Assembly: GCF_022179765.1 (NCBI RefSeq)
Contig: NZ_BPRE01000013.1
Location: forward strand, 62,001 to 126,000
Direction: 5' to 3'
Source of the DNA: Methylorubrum suomiense
Lineage (GTDB): Bacteria > Pseudomonadota > Alphaproteobacteria > Rhizobiales > Beijerinckiaceae
DNA length: 64,000 bases
Positions within the stretch are counted from its first letter, which is position 1, and the number at the start of each line of letters is the position of its first letter. The position numbers and the translations under genes were made by a program. The notes under the pieces were generated by a model. The model searched no databases. It was given only the letters and a program-made list of their open reading frames with translations, and was not told the origin of the DNA. Positions 1 to 9,059 of the stretch are shown here, piece after piece.

Positions 1-1395
1 GCGATGCTGAACGTCATCGTCGAGGAGAAGCTCTACGACGAGCAGTACATCGCCGGCTACACCGAGAACTTCGAGGCGTTGAAGGAGAAGATCGTCGACT
101 TCACCCCGGAGAAGATGGCGCCGGTCTGCGGGATCGACGCCGAGACTCTGCGCGAGGTGGCGCGGCTCTACGCCCGGGCCAAGTCCTCGATCATCTTCTG
201 GGGCATGGGCGTCAGCCAGCACGTCCACGGCACCGACAACTCGCGCTGCCTGATCGCGCTCGCCCTCATCACCGGCCAGATCGGCCGGCCGGGCACCGGC
301 CTGCACCCGCTGCGCGGCCAGAACAATGTTCAGGGTGCCTCCGACGCCGGCCTGATCCCGATGGTCTATCCGGACTATCAATCGGTCGAGAAGGATGCGG
401 TGCGCGAGCTGTTCGAGGAGTTCTGGGGTCAGTCCCTCGATCCGCAGCGGGGTCTCACGGTCGTCGAGATCATGCGCGCGATCCATGCGGGCGAGATCAA
501 GGGCATGTTCGTCGAGGGCGAGAACCCGGCGATGTCCGACCCCGACCTCAACCATGCCCGCCACGCCCTGGCGATGCTCGACCACCTCGTGGTGCAGGAT
601 CTGTTCCTGACCGAAACCGCCTTCCACGCCGACGTGGTGCTGCCGGCCTCCGCCTTCGCCGAGAAGGCCGGCACCTTCACCAACACCGACCGGCGCGTGC
701 AGATCGCCCAGCCGGTGGTCGCGCCCCCCGGCGACGCGCGCCAGGATTGGTGGATCATCCAGGAACTGGCTAAGCGCCTGGGCCTCGACTGGACCTATAC
801 GGGCCCGGCCGACATCTTCGCCGAGATGGCGCGGGTGATGCCGTCTCTCAACAACATCACCTGGGAGCGTCTGGAGCGCGAGGGGGCGGTGACCTACCCG
901 GTCGATGCCCCGGATCAGCCTGGCAACGAGATCATCTTCTACGCCGGCTTCCCGACCGAGAGCGGTCGCGCCAAGATCGTCCCCGCGGCGATCGTCCCGC
1001 CGGACGAGGTGCCGGACGCCGAGTATCCGATGGTCCTCTCGACCGGCCGCGTGCTGGAGCATTGGCACACCGGCTCGATGACCCGGCGCGCCGGGGTGCT
1101 CGATGCGCTGGAGCCCGAAGCGGTGGCCTTCATGGCGCCGAAGGAGCTCTACCGCCTCGGCCTGCGTCCCGGCGACTCGATGCGGCTGGAGACGCGCCGC
1201 GGCGCCGTCGAGCTGAAGGTCCGCTCCGACCGGGACGTGCCGGCGGGCATGATCTTCATGCCCTTCTGCTACGCCGAGGCTGCGGCCAACCTCCTGACCA
1301 ATCCGGCCCTCGACCCGCTCGGCAAGATCCCCGAGTTCAAGTTCTGCGCGGCGCGGGTTGCCCCCGTGGAGGCCACGCCGATGGCGGCCGAATGA
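1..1395 (+). CDS. fdh1A: Formate dehydrogenase alpha subunit, C-terminal part
   Basis: The reading frame is open from base 1, so only the last 464 codons are present and the true start lies upstream. The protein is the catalytic subunit of an NAD-linked formate dehydrogenase, which oxidises formate to CO2 at a bis-molybdopterin metal centre in the cytoplasm. The C-terminal dinucleotide-binding domain is clear: the run LEHWHTGSMTRR at about residue 350 is typical of the family. The middle part (GQIGRPGTGLHPLRGQNNVQG) also fits formate dehydrogenase closely. From memory it resembles the tungsten-type Fdh1A of Methylorubrum extorquens, so the symbol is by recognition. The beta subunit gene is not downstream, so any partner lies outside the window. 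Confidence 0.9.
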   Translation, partial: AMLNVIVEEKLYDEQYIAGYTENFEALKEKIVDFTPEKMAPVCGIDAETLREVARLYARAKSSIIFWGMGVSQHVHGTDNSRCLIALALITGQIGRPGTGLHPLRGQNNVQGASDAGLIPMVYPDYQSVEKDAVRELFEEFWGQSLDPQRGLTVVEIMRAIHAGEIKGMFVEGENPAMSDPDLNHARHALAMLDHLVVQDLFLTETAFHADVVLPASAFAEKAGTFTNTDRRVQIAQPVVAPPGDARQDWWIIQELAKRLGLDWTYTGPADIFAEMARVMPSLNNITWERLEREGAVTYPVDAPDQPGNEIIFYAGFPTESGRAKIVPAAIVPPDEVPDAEYPMVLSTGRVLEHWHTGSMTRRAGVLDALEPEAVAFMAPKELYRLGLRPGDSMRLETRRGAVELKVRSDRDVPAGMIFMPFCYAEAAANLLTNPALDPLGKIPEFKFCAARVAPVEATPMAAE

Positions 1396-1408
1396 TCGAG
1401 GCGTGAAG

Positions 1409-1437
1409 GCGGGCGGTGCTCGAGACGCACCGCCCGC
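1409..1437 (+). terminator. Hairpin after formate dehydrogenase gene
   Basis: A perfect 10-bp stem (1409-1418 with 1428-1437, GCGGGCGGTG and its complement, extendable by one pair) closes a short loop 13 bases after the stop codon. There is no long T-run, so efficiency is uncertain. Confidence 0.55.
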
Positions 1438-1581
1438 TTCGAACGTGCGGCGTGCCTCGGCTTGCGCGTGGCGCGTCGTGTATCGACCGGGACGAGTCCG
1501 CAGCCGGGTCGCGGTTGCCGGACGCCATGCCTGGATGGAACGGGCGCCGCACCGCCCCGAATGCGCAGACGCCGCCGCCGG

Positions 1582-2664
1582 TCAGGCGGGTTGATGGTGT
1601 CGCAGATCCGCGAAACCAATCATTTTCCGGGCCTTTTCGTCCCAGAGGGCGAGCCTCAGGCAATTCAGGCTGTCCCGCAACGTCAGGCGACCCACCCGCC
1701 CGAGCACTTCATGTCCGTCGAGACATTCCTGAAGGCGGTAATTCGGGATGCGGCTGTTGAGATGGTGGACGTGGTGCAGACCGACATTGCCCGTGAACCA
1801 CTGAAGCACCCGCGGTAAGGCATAGTACGAGCTGCCCCCGAGCGCCGCGCGGTGGAAGTCCCAGGCCTCCGCCTCCTCCCAAACCGTCTCCTCGTACTGG
1901 TGCTGGACGTAGAACAACCAGCCCCCGATCCAGGCGGCGACGCTGATCACCGGTAGGAACACCCAGAGCACCGGCCCGACACTGCCGATGGCGAGCGCCA
2001 GCAGAGCCAGAGCGGCGAGAAGCGCGGCATCGAGCGCGATCACATCACGCCACGCCGTCCGCCATGGGAGCCCGACACCGGTCGGCAGACGCTGCAACAG
2101 GAGGAAGTTGAGGGGTGAACCGATCACGATCAGGATGAACGGGTTTCGGTAAAGGCGATACCGAATCCGCGCCGAACGCGGCAGAGCGAGATACTCGCGC
2201 ACGGTCAAGGTATGGACATCGCCCGTGCCGCGCCGGCTGAGATCGCCGGTCGTGGCATGATGCAGGGCATGGGCCCGCTTCCAGCTGTCGTAAGGCGTGA
2301 CCGTCAACAGGCTCAGGACGCGGCCAAGCCCGTCATTGCCGCGGCGCGAGGGCAGGAACGACCCGTGCCCGCAATCGTGCTGGATGATGAAGAGTCTGAC
2401 CAGCAGCCCACCCGCCGGGATTGCCAGCGGCAAGGCGAACCATTCGTAGCCGCTCGCCGCCGCGCCCAGCATGAGGGCACAGAGGATCAGGTAGGGAAGC
2501 AGCGTGTCGGCCACCTGCCGAAGGGCGAGCCGGGGGATCGGCTCGCGGAACGCGGCGCAGTGCCGAGCGATGTCGCGCGCCAGCTGTGTGATCTCCGAGC
2601 GAGAGGCCGCATCCCAGCCCAGCGTGGGCGAGGTTTTGGGTGTGTCGGTCACGATGGGCGGCAA
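1582..2664 (-). CDS. Membrane fatty acid desaturase
   Basis: 360 residues. The protein carries the three histidine boxes of the membrane desaturase family: HDCGH at 96-100, HALHH at 132-136 and HHVHH near residue 295. These bind the di-iron centre that introduces a double bond into an acyl chain. Hydrophobic segments lie at about 55-95 and 170-240. The length fits DesA-type acyl-lipid desaturases. The chosen start is TTG; no better ATG lies nearby and the N-terminus before the first membrane segment is about 50 residues, which is normal. It faces the formate dehydrogenase gene tail to tail. The substrate cannot be read from sequence; a carotenoid or other lipid desaturase of the same fold is possible. 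Confidence 0.85.
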   Translation of the reverse strand: MPPIVTDTPKTSPTLGWDAASRSEITQLARDIARHCAAFREPIPRLALRQVADTLLPYLILCALMLGAAASGYEWFALPLAIPAGGLLVRLFIIQHDCGHGSFLPSRRGNDGLGRVLSLLTVTPYDSWKRAHALHHATTGDLSRRGTGDVHTLTVREYLALPRSARIRYRLYRNPFILIVIGSPLNFLLLQRLPTGVGLPWRTAWRDVIALDAALLAALALLALAIGSVGPVLWVFLPVISVAAWIGGWLFYVQHQYEETVWEEAEAWDFHRAALGGSSYYALPRVLQWFTGNVGLHHVHHLNSRIPNYRLQECLDGHEVLGRVGRLTLRDSLNCLRLALWDEKARKMIGFADLRHHQPA

Positions 2665-3399
2665 TCCTGTCCGTCAAAGGCCTTCGGAAGGCGGGGCATG
2701 CGGACGGGCAGGCCGATCGCATGATGCGGGTGGTCCACCACCGTTCCACGCGTGAGGATCGGGCGGCTCATTCATCGACGTTCAGGTCGAACCGTCTCAC
2801 GCGTGCGGGGCCCCAGGGGCTACCCCACCCTCAAGGCCAAGTCGGAAACGGAACCGCGGGAAGCGTCGATGGAAGTCGTTCGACGACGCCTGCCCTACGG
2901 CGGTAGGCGAAAGAACGACCCATGTGAAGGCAAGCGACAGAGGCAATGTCCAGACTTGGCCCACCGCAGGCCTCATGCCTCGATACACGCGCAACGGAGC
3001 GAACGAACGATCGGCAGCGTTCTGCTCAACGAGAAGCGGTAACCGATAGATCCCGCTCGGATCGCGGTCCTCACCATCGGTGAATCGAGCGGATGCGGGA
3101 TTTTCCTTCGATATCAAGTTTCAGAAGCATCGTTTTGATTGAGTGCTAAAGATCGACAACGAGCTGGGCACAGGGGCGGGTCTGATGATGGCCTTTGCCT
3201 GGCCCTGGCTCGGGTCGCACGCTCGGCCTCTCCGCCATGGGTGCGGCTGCCCGACCCGAATGAGGCGAACGGTCGCCCCGTCCGCCCTCAGCGACGACGA
3301 CAATGGCGATCGCCGGGGTCCAGCATCGAGCAGCCTAGCCACATGCCTCGGCCCTCGAAAGAGACAGCCCAGCATGCGGATACGAAGGTCGGCTGCGCC
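2665..3399. other. Stretch without a supported gene
   Basis: About 735 bases upstream of the desaturase. Several open frames exist on both strands but none has a ribosome binding site with a plausible product, and their translations are arginine/proline-rich as expected of chance frames in GC-rich DNA. The desaturase promoter should lie at the left end; I could not pick a convincing -35/-10 pair. Confidence 0.5.
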
Positions 3400-3528
3400 T
3401 TAACGGTTGGCGGATCGGATCGCAGCCGAAACCATGTCCTTGGTCGAGGGGGCGGCGGCAATGACTTTCGGCACTGTCTTCTTCGGCTTCTTCGTCTCGC
3501 GGTTGCCGCGCTTCTTCTCGTTGGCCAT
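3400..3528 (-). CDS. Small basic protein, 42 aa
   Basis: The product begins MANEKKRGNRETKKPKK and ends SAAIRSANR. It is strongly lysine/arginine-rich at the N-terminus with no membrane segment. The start is well supported: GAGGAG sits 7 bases before the ATG. Short proteins with this kind of N-terminus are, from memory, widespread in Rhizobiales, but no function is assigned. It lies 47 bases downstream of the 82-residue gene at 3576-3824 on the same strand, so the two probably form one transcript. A nucleic-acid-binding role is a guess from charge alone. Confidence 0.65.
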   Translation of the reverse strand: MANEKKRGNRETKKPKKTVPKVIAAAPSTKDMVSAAIRSANR

Positions 3529-3575
3529 CGTAAGACTCCTCGTTCAGCGGTGTCGGGACGGTGTGCGAGGCGCGA

Positions 3576-3824
3576 TCAGTGACGGGCCTCGATCGAGATC
3601 GCCATCGGAAGGTTGCCGGGCCAGTAGCGGGCGATGAAGCGCGTCCGGTCCCAGAGTTCGATCGGATGATCGCCGAGCAGCTTGAGGGCGAGCGCCTTCG
3701 CTTCGGTGTCGGTTCGTGCCCGAAGCGTGCGCCCGGCGCCCTCGCGGCCGGTCCGACCGACATCGTAGAGCCGGTACGCCGACGAGGCGCCGTCGTAATC
3801 TTTCAGTTGAATGATATTCGTCAT
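3576..3824 (-). CDS. Conserved small protein, 82 aa
   Basis: The product starts MTNIIQLKDYDGASSAYRLY and contains a stretch (RARTDTEAKALALKLLGDH) that reads like a real folded protein. The frame extends further upstream, but the extension is low-complexity and the ATG at 3824 has a purine-rich site (GGCGGAG) directly before it, so I chose this start. It is the first gene of a probable two-gene operon with the 42-residue protein downstream. No domain is recognised and no function is proposed. Confidence 0.6.
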   Translation of the reverse strand: MTNIIQLKDYDGASSAYRLYDVGRTGREGAGRTLRARTDTEAKALALKLLGDHPIELWDRTRFIARYWPGNLPMAISIEARH

Positions 3825-4969
3825 GATCTCCGCCTGTTTCATCCAGGCGGGGACATCATGCGCCCTCAGCCATCGGAGCCTGAAGGTCGCTCTTCCGACG
3901 GTGATCTGAACTTGCGCCTTTCTTTTGGGAAAAGATAGCCGTCCCGACGCGCTGAACATTGCGCCGATTTTTGCGATCTTATGGATTGCAGGGCCGCCCG
4001 CATGGTCGATCTCAGACGAGAACGCATGCAAGGCATCGCCGCGGACTTGAACCGCGGATACAATCCAGGATAGAGACCGAAGAGTGTTTCGCGCCGCGAA
4101 CCCGGTGCTCACCCTGGCAACGACGGCGCATTGAGTAGAGATCGGGACTCTGCAGTGACTGGTCGAGGCCTATCGCGGATCAGCATCTTCGAGCACGCAA
4201 ACAGGATCAGCGACACAATTTGCGCGCCTGAATTCGGTTTCGACACGTATTCCTCGCAGATCCGGCCTAGATCCTTCGATCAACAACATGGCCATGCGAC
4301 CCGGGTCGGTGCAGACGACCCACCGCGGATCGGTGGCGCTCCGCGATCGACGCGCGCAACGACGAGCGTTTTTCTGTCGCTCGACGGTGATCGGACAGAC
4401 CATGTGCGCGAGCCCATTCCGTTGTCCGCCAACGCGCGGTCGGATGTCGTTTCGCGGGAACGGTCAGGAGACCTTGCATCTCGAGCCGAAACACAGACAC
4501 GTTTGCGGGCCGGACTGATATCGTCTTGGGGAATCGGAGACGGTCCGTGGCGCCTGCCGCTGCTCCGCCGCGGAGCCACAATTTCGGCACCCACCACGGG
4601 TCCGCCCGTTGGCGTTCCTTCGATCCTTCAGCTGGAACGCCGGGGATGAGCGCCGCGAATGCTGCGATCTGCGCTCAAGACCAGAGCCGTCGGCATATGG
4701 TCCGCATGTCAGGCGTAGAAAACGTCGATGCGCCCGTTCGAACGTACCGTGAAAGGAACCGAATAGATCGGAGAACGATCAAACCAAACGCCCCATGCTG
4801 CGGCATCGCCTTTTTCGTTGCATGGGGGGCGCGTCAAAACAGAGACTTGGAGTTGCCAAGCTGATGACGTCAGGTCGAATAAGGCTCCTTAAGGAACCGA
4901 ACCGTATGCGGTGCGGCCCGGGCTTCCGATTTTCATATTCCTGACGCATGCTGCGCGGGGGGACCGAAC
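3825..4969. other. Stretch without a supported gene
   Basis: About 1.1 kb between the small-protein operon and the PAS gene. Open frames are present, including one of 172 codons on the plus strand (4131-4649), but composition and lack of a ribosome binding site argue against them. It should contain the leftward promoter for 3824 and the rightward promoter for 4970. No RNA gene was recognised. Confidence 0.45.
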
Positions 4970-5572
4970 GTGAAACGAAGACGCAGTGTTGCAGCATCCA
5001 GCGCGACACCGGGGCTCGTCAGAACCCTGGCCGAAACGGGCGTGGTGGGAACCTGGGAATGGGATCCCTTCTCGGGCCGCTTCGTCCTTGACGGGGGCGC
5101 GGCCGCTCTGTTGGCAGGCGATCCCGGATTGGCCGGTGATCCGTTGTCCTGCGAGCGGGCTACGGCCGGGCTCGAGGACGCGGATGTCGAACGCTTTCTC
5201 GGGGAGTTGCGCCGGGCAGAGGCGGAAGGGGACGATGTCCTGATCGAGTTGCGCGCTGCCGGTCCGTCGCGCCCGCGACGGCTGTTGTGCCGCGGCCGGA
5301 TCCTGCGCGATCCGCTCGGTCGAACCGTTCGGGGGGAGGGGACGCTTCTGGACGCCGCCGAAATCGGTGCCGAGGCCCGCGCGCTGCTCGGCTTCCCCGA
5401 TGACGTCGCCGGAGCGGCCATCGACGAGGCGGCGGATTTGCTGATCGCAGCCCGGCGAGCCATCGACGCGAGCGGAAATCCCAAGCTGCGCGATCTCGTG
5501 GACGTCGTCCTCCTCGAAGTCGCCCGAGAAATCGCGAGCCGTTCGCAACCGGCGAAGTCGATACGACACTAG
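4970..5572 (+). CDS. PAS-fold protein without output domain
   Basis: 200 residues from a GTG start. Residues about 22-130 follow a PAS/PAC pattern: GTWEWDPFSGRFVLDGG at the start, and a strand region LLCRGRILRDPLGRTVRGEG resembling the PAC motif. The last 60 residues are helical. No kinase, GGDEF, chemoreceptor or DNA-binding output follows, so it would act as a stand-alone sensor or partner protein. It is alone on the plus strand between two intergenic stretches. PAS assignment is by pattern and moderately sure. Confidence 0.6.
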   Translation: MKRRRSVAASSATPGLVRTLAETGVVGTWEWDPFSGRFVLDGGAAALLAGDPGLAGDPLSCERATAGLEDADVERFLGELRRAEAEGDDVLIELRAAGPSRPRRLLCRGRILRDPLGRTVRGEGTLLDAAEIGAEARALLGFPDDVAGAAIDEAADLLIAARRAIDASGNPKLRDLVDVVLLEVAREIASRSQPAKSIRH

Positions 5573-5886
5573 CCGTATTCGATTGAATGCGCCGGGACGG
5601 TGGTCCTCCCCTGGAGGCGTGTCGCGCGATGTGACGAACCGGCATCGGTTTCTCCGGATCGCGTGCCCGGTCGCCGGCAACGTCCGAGGGCCGGGCCCGG
5701 TGCGGAGCGTGCCGACCGGTCATTCGAGACGGCGGGCGGACGCGACGGCATCGGTGAACGGTCGCCTATCATTGCAAAGCGCTTTAAGGGGTCCTTCCGG
5801 GCTCCTTCGGGAGCAGGCCGGGATCGACCCTGAAGTGGTTCGGCACGGCATCACCGGTTTCATCGACGGTCGAGCCCCGAGACCCC
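5573..5886. other. Intergenic stretch, nothing recognised
   Basis: 314 bases between the PAS gene and the glycosyltransferase. No gene, hairpin or clear promoter was identified. Confidence 0.4.
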
Positions 5887-7197
5887 ATGCCCGCGCGCCC
5901 CGTCGCCGTTGACCTGACCCGCCTCATCATCCGCCTGCGCCACAGCAGTCCGACCGGGATCGACCGGGTCGATCTCGCCTATGCCCGGCACATGCTCGGC
6001 CACGCCGGAGGGGGCAGCGACCGGTTCGGCCTCGTTTCCACGGAATTCGGCCCGAAAATTCTTGTACGCGATGCGGCCCTGTCGATCGTCGAGGCTGTGG
6101 CGGCCGGCTGGGTCGAGGATGTCGCGGCGGAGGACGATCCGGTCTATCGCGCCCTCAGCGATCATCTCGAAAGCGGCGATGCCGCCCGGTTCGGGCAGGG
6201 GAGGCGGCCGAAGGAGAAGCGGGCAGCCTCCTGGCACCGCCGTCGTGTTCAGGCCGAGACGGCCTTGGGCGCCTGGCGCGCCGCCGGACCGGACCGCCTG
6301 CCGCAGGGAACGATCTACCTGCACACCTCGCATCTTCGGCTCGACCGGCCGGGCCGTTTCGATTGGCTCTACGGCCGACGCGACGTGCAGCCGGTCTTCT
6401 TCGTCCACGACCTGATCCCGATCTCGCACCCCGAATACGGGCGTCCCGGTGAGGCGATGCGGCACGAGATCCGCATGGAGACGGTCGCGCGCCATGCTGC
6501 CCATGTCATCGTCAACTCCGCCGATGTCGGCGAGCGGTTCTCCCGTCACGCGGTGTCGCGCGGTCTCGGTCGCAAGCCGCTGACGGTGGCGCCGCTCGGT
6601 GTGGAGCCCATCTTTTCGGCCGCAGCGGACGAAGCGGGGCCGGTCCGTCGCCCGTTCTTCCTCGTCTGCGGCACCATCGAGCCGCGCAAGAACCACCTCC
6701 TGCTTCTCAATCTCTGGCGCGACCTTGCCGAGCGACTGGGAGACGAGACCCCGCGCCTCGTTCTCGTGGGTCGGCGCGGCTGGGAAATCGAGAACGTCGC
6801 GGACATGCTCGATCGCTGCCCGGCGATCCGCGCGCATGTCACCGAGGTGGTCGGCCTCACCACCCACGGCCTCGCCCGGCTGATGCGGGAGGCCACGGCC
6901 CTGCTGATGCCCTCCTTCATCGAGGGTTATGGGCTGCCGGTGGTCGAGGCGGCGGCGAGCGGCCTGCCGGTGGTCGCCTCCGACATCCCGGTCCACCGGG
7001 AGATCGGCGGAGATTTCGCCCATTTCCTCGATCCCCTCGACGGACCCGGCTGGATGCACGCCGTGCGCGCGCTCGCGGAGCCCGGCTCGCGATCGCGGGC
7101 GGAGTTGTGCGGGCGACTCACCGGTTACGCGGCACCGACCTGGGCGGCACATTTCGAGCGGGCCGAAGCCGCGCTCGCCACGCTGCCCGAAGGATGA
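5887..7197 (+). CDS. Glycosyltransferase, GT4 family
   Basis: 436 residues. The C-terminal half has the GT-B donor-binding features of family 4: a start-of-domain segment FFLVCGTIEPRKNH, and the EX7E motif in PSFIEGYGLPVVEA, whose two glutamates contact the nucleotide sugar. The N-terminus (VDLTRLIIRLRHSSPTGIDR) is typical of GT4 enzymes in surface polysaccharide synthesis. It probably transfers a mannosyl or related residue onto a polysaccharide precursor at the cytoplasmic face of the inner membrane; the sugar cannot be read. It stands alone rather than in a polysaccharide cluster. A terminator-like hairpin follows the stop. Confidence 0.85.
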   Translation: MPARPVAVDLTRLIIRLRHSSPTGIDRVDLAYARHMLGHAGGGSDRFGLVSTEFGPKILVRDAALSIVEAVAAGWVEDVAAEDDPVYRALSDHLESGDAARFGQGRRPKEKRAASWHRRRVQAETALGAWRAAGPDRLPQGTIYLHTSHLRLDRPGRFDWLYGRRDVQPVFFVHDLIPISHPEYGRPGEAMRHEIRMETVARHAAHVIVNSADVGERFSRHAVSRGLGRKPLTVAPLGVEPIFSAAADEAGPVRRPFFLVCGTIEPRKNHLLLLNLWRDLAERLGDETPRLVLVGRRGWEIENVADMLDRCPAIRAHVTEVVGLTTHGLARLMREATALLMPSFIEGYGLPVVEAAASGLPVVASDIPVHREIGGDFAHFLDPLDGPGWMHAVRALAEPGSRSRAELCGRLTGYAAPTWAAHFERAEAALATLPEG

Positions 7198-7220
7198 GGG
7201 GGAGCCGTCGGCGCTCCCCT
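7198..7220 (+). terminator. Hairpin after glycosyltransferase
   Basis: A 7-bp perfect stem (GGGGAGC at 7199-7205, GCTCCCC at 7213-7219) begins right after the stop codon. No T-run follows. Confidence 0.45.
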
Positions 7221-7334
7221 ATGATTGCCACCGAGCCGGGATCGGCTCTAGAAGTCGGTCCACTTCTCCTAGTCGCGTGCATCGGCGCCTCGCAGCCGGT
7301 GCGGCGCTGTCCTTTTCTCGAAAGTCTTGCTGCG

Positions 7335-7658
7335 ATGACGGTGGTCGATCTCGACCGGGATACGGTCAAGCGGGGCCTCGCGGATGGCTCGATGCTTCTC
7401 ATCGACGTGCGGGAGGATTACGAATTTGCCCGTGGCCACATCCCGGGCTCGGTCTCGTTTCCGCTCTCGACGTTCGACCCGGATGCCCTCAAGGCCCTGG
7501 TCGAGGCGGATGGCCGACGGCCGGTCTTCTCCTGCGCCTCCGGCGTCCGCTCGGTGAATGCACTTGCCGCGGCCCAGGGCGCGGGGCTCGACATCACCGA
7601 ACATTATGCCGGCGCCTTCAAGGACTGGTACGCCGCCGGCGAACCGGTTGAGGCATGA
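7335..7658 (+). CDS. Rhodanese-domain sulfurtransferase
   Basis: 107 residues, a single rhodanese domain. Visible marks are the N-terminal LLIDVREDYEFARGHIPGS, where DVRE and GHIPGS are family signatures, and the active loop CASGVRS near residue 70 with the catalytic cysteine that carries persulfide. The frame is open further upstream, but the ATG at 7335 begins directly before the domain and gives the usual length. It is likely cytoplasmic and transfers sulfur to an unknown acceptor. It lies between the glycosyltransferase and the efflux genes with no evident functional link. Confidence 0.85.
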   Translation: MTVVDLDRDTVKRGLADGSMLLIDVREDYEFARGHIPGSVSFPLSTFDPDALKALVEADGRRPVFSCASGVRSVNALAAAQGAGLDITEHYAGAFKDWYAAGEPVEA

Positions 7659-7771
7659 CGTCCTTTTCGGTCCGGATACGCTGATCGATGAACGAAAAGT
7701 GAATGGCATGTGCGCGAGCGCACGCCCGATCCTTCACCGCACGGATTAGGCCGCGACGTGCAGGGAACCGA

Positions 7772-8917
7772 ATGATGCGCAGCCTCCGGCCTCTCCTTCT
7801 CGTCTCGCCGCTGATCGCCGCCGCCCTGATGGGCCCCGGCGGTGCCGCTGCGCAGGCTCCCGGTGCGCCACCTCCGGGCGTGACCGTGGCCAAGCCCGTC
7901 GTGAAGGAGATCGTCGAGCAGGATCAATATACCGGCCGCTTCGATCCGATCGAGTTCGTCGAGGTCCGGGCGCGCGTCACCGGCTATCTCGACAAGATCC
8001 TGTTCCAGGACGGGGCCAACGTGAAGAAGGGCGACGTGCTCTTCCTCATCGACCGGCGCCCCTACAAGGCGGCCCTGGAGCAGGCCCAGGCCGCGCTCAC
8101 CTCGGCCAAGGCCCGGCTCGCCTTCACCCAGACCGATCTGGAACGCGCGCAAGTGCTCTCGAAGGGTGGCAACATCTCCGAGCAAGTCACCGACCAGCGC
8201 CGCCAAGCATCGCAGACCGCGCAGGCCGATGTGGACAGCGCGGAGGCGGCGCTGCGCAACGCCCAACTCAACTACGACTTCACCGAAGTGAAATCCCCGG
8301 TCAACGGACGCATCAGCCAGCGTCTCGTCACCGAGGGCAACATCGTCATCACCGATCAGACCATGCTGACCACGATCGTGTCCCTCGACCCGATCTATTT
8401 CGGCTACACGGTCGATGAGAAGTCGTTCCTGAAATACCAGGGCACGCTGGGGATCGGCATGGGCCAGACCCAGCGCGGCAAGGGCGCGCCGATCCGGATC
8501 GCGCTCTCGGGCGAAGAGAAGCCGACCCGCAAGGGCACGCTCGACTTCGTCGACAACCGCGTCGACAACGCCACCGGCACGGTGCTGCTGCGCGCGACCG
8601 TCGAGAATCCCGACGGCTTCATCAAGCCGGGCCTGTTCGGCATCGTCTCGATGCCGGCGACCAAGCCCTACCAGGGCATCCTGATCCCCGACGAGGCGGT
8701 CTCGGCCAACCAGGACAAGCGCATCGTCTACGTGCTCGGCGAGGGCGACAAGGTCGCGGCCAAGACCGTCAAGCTCGGCCCGCTGGTCGATGGCTATCGC
8801 GTCGTCCGCGAGGGTCTGAAGGGGGACGAGAGCGTGGTGATCAACGGCGTCGCCAAGGTCCGCCCCGGCGCCCAGGTCAAGCCCGAGACGACGCAGCTGC
8901 CGCCGACCAAGGGCTGA
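7772..8917 (+). CDS. RND efflux periplasmic adaptor subunit
   Basis: 381 residues. The chosen ATG follows AGGGA and gives a signal sequence (basic MMRSLR, hydrophobic core, then AAAQA), whereas a longer frame would bury it. The order of parts fits a membrane fusion protein: a lipoyl-like segment near YLDKILFQDGANVKKGDVL, an alpha-helical hairpin rich in Ala/Gln, a second lipoyl half (FTEVKSPVNGRIS) and a beta-barrel domain. It links the inner-membrane pump encoded 142 bases downstream to an outer-membrane channel; no channel gene is present here, so a TolC-type protein elsewhere is needed. No regulator gene is adjacent. Confidence 0.9.
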   Translation: MMRSLRPLLLVSPLIAAALMGPGGAAAQAPGAPPPGVTVAKPVVKEIVEQDQYTGRFDPIEFVEVRARVTGYLDKILFQDGANVKKGDVLFLIDRRPYKAALEQAQAALTSAKARLAFTQTDLERAQVLSKGGNISEQVTDQRRQASQTAQADVDSAEAALRNAQLNYDFTEVKSPVNGRISQRLVTEGNIVITDQTMLTTIVSLDPIYFGYTVDEKSFLKYQGTLGIGMGQTQRGKGAPIRIALSGEEKPTRKGTLDFVDNRVDNATGTVLLRATVENPDGFIKPGLFGIVSMPATKPYQGILIPDEAVSANQDKRIVYVLGEGDKVAAKTVKLGPLVDGYRVVREGLKGDESVVINGVAKVRPGAQVKPETTQLPPTKG

Positions 8918-9059
8918 CGAAGCGCCGTTCCGCGTTGAGGGGCGTGGGCAGCGGGGGAAGACAATTCGTGTCGACGCCGACCGGCGCCGGCCTGGACGAG
9001 GACGGCAAGCCGCCCGCGGGCGCGTGACGCGCGCTTCCCGGCGGCCAGAGGTTTGACCG

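Noticed and set aside
4131..4649. A 172-codon plus-strand frame in the empty stretch
   Set aside because: No ribosome binding site and chance-like composition.
5860..7152. A long minus-strand frame opposite the glycosyltransferase
   Set aside because: Antisense artefact with biased composition; the GT4 motifs are on the plus strand.
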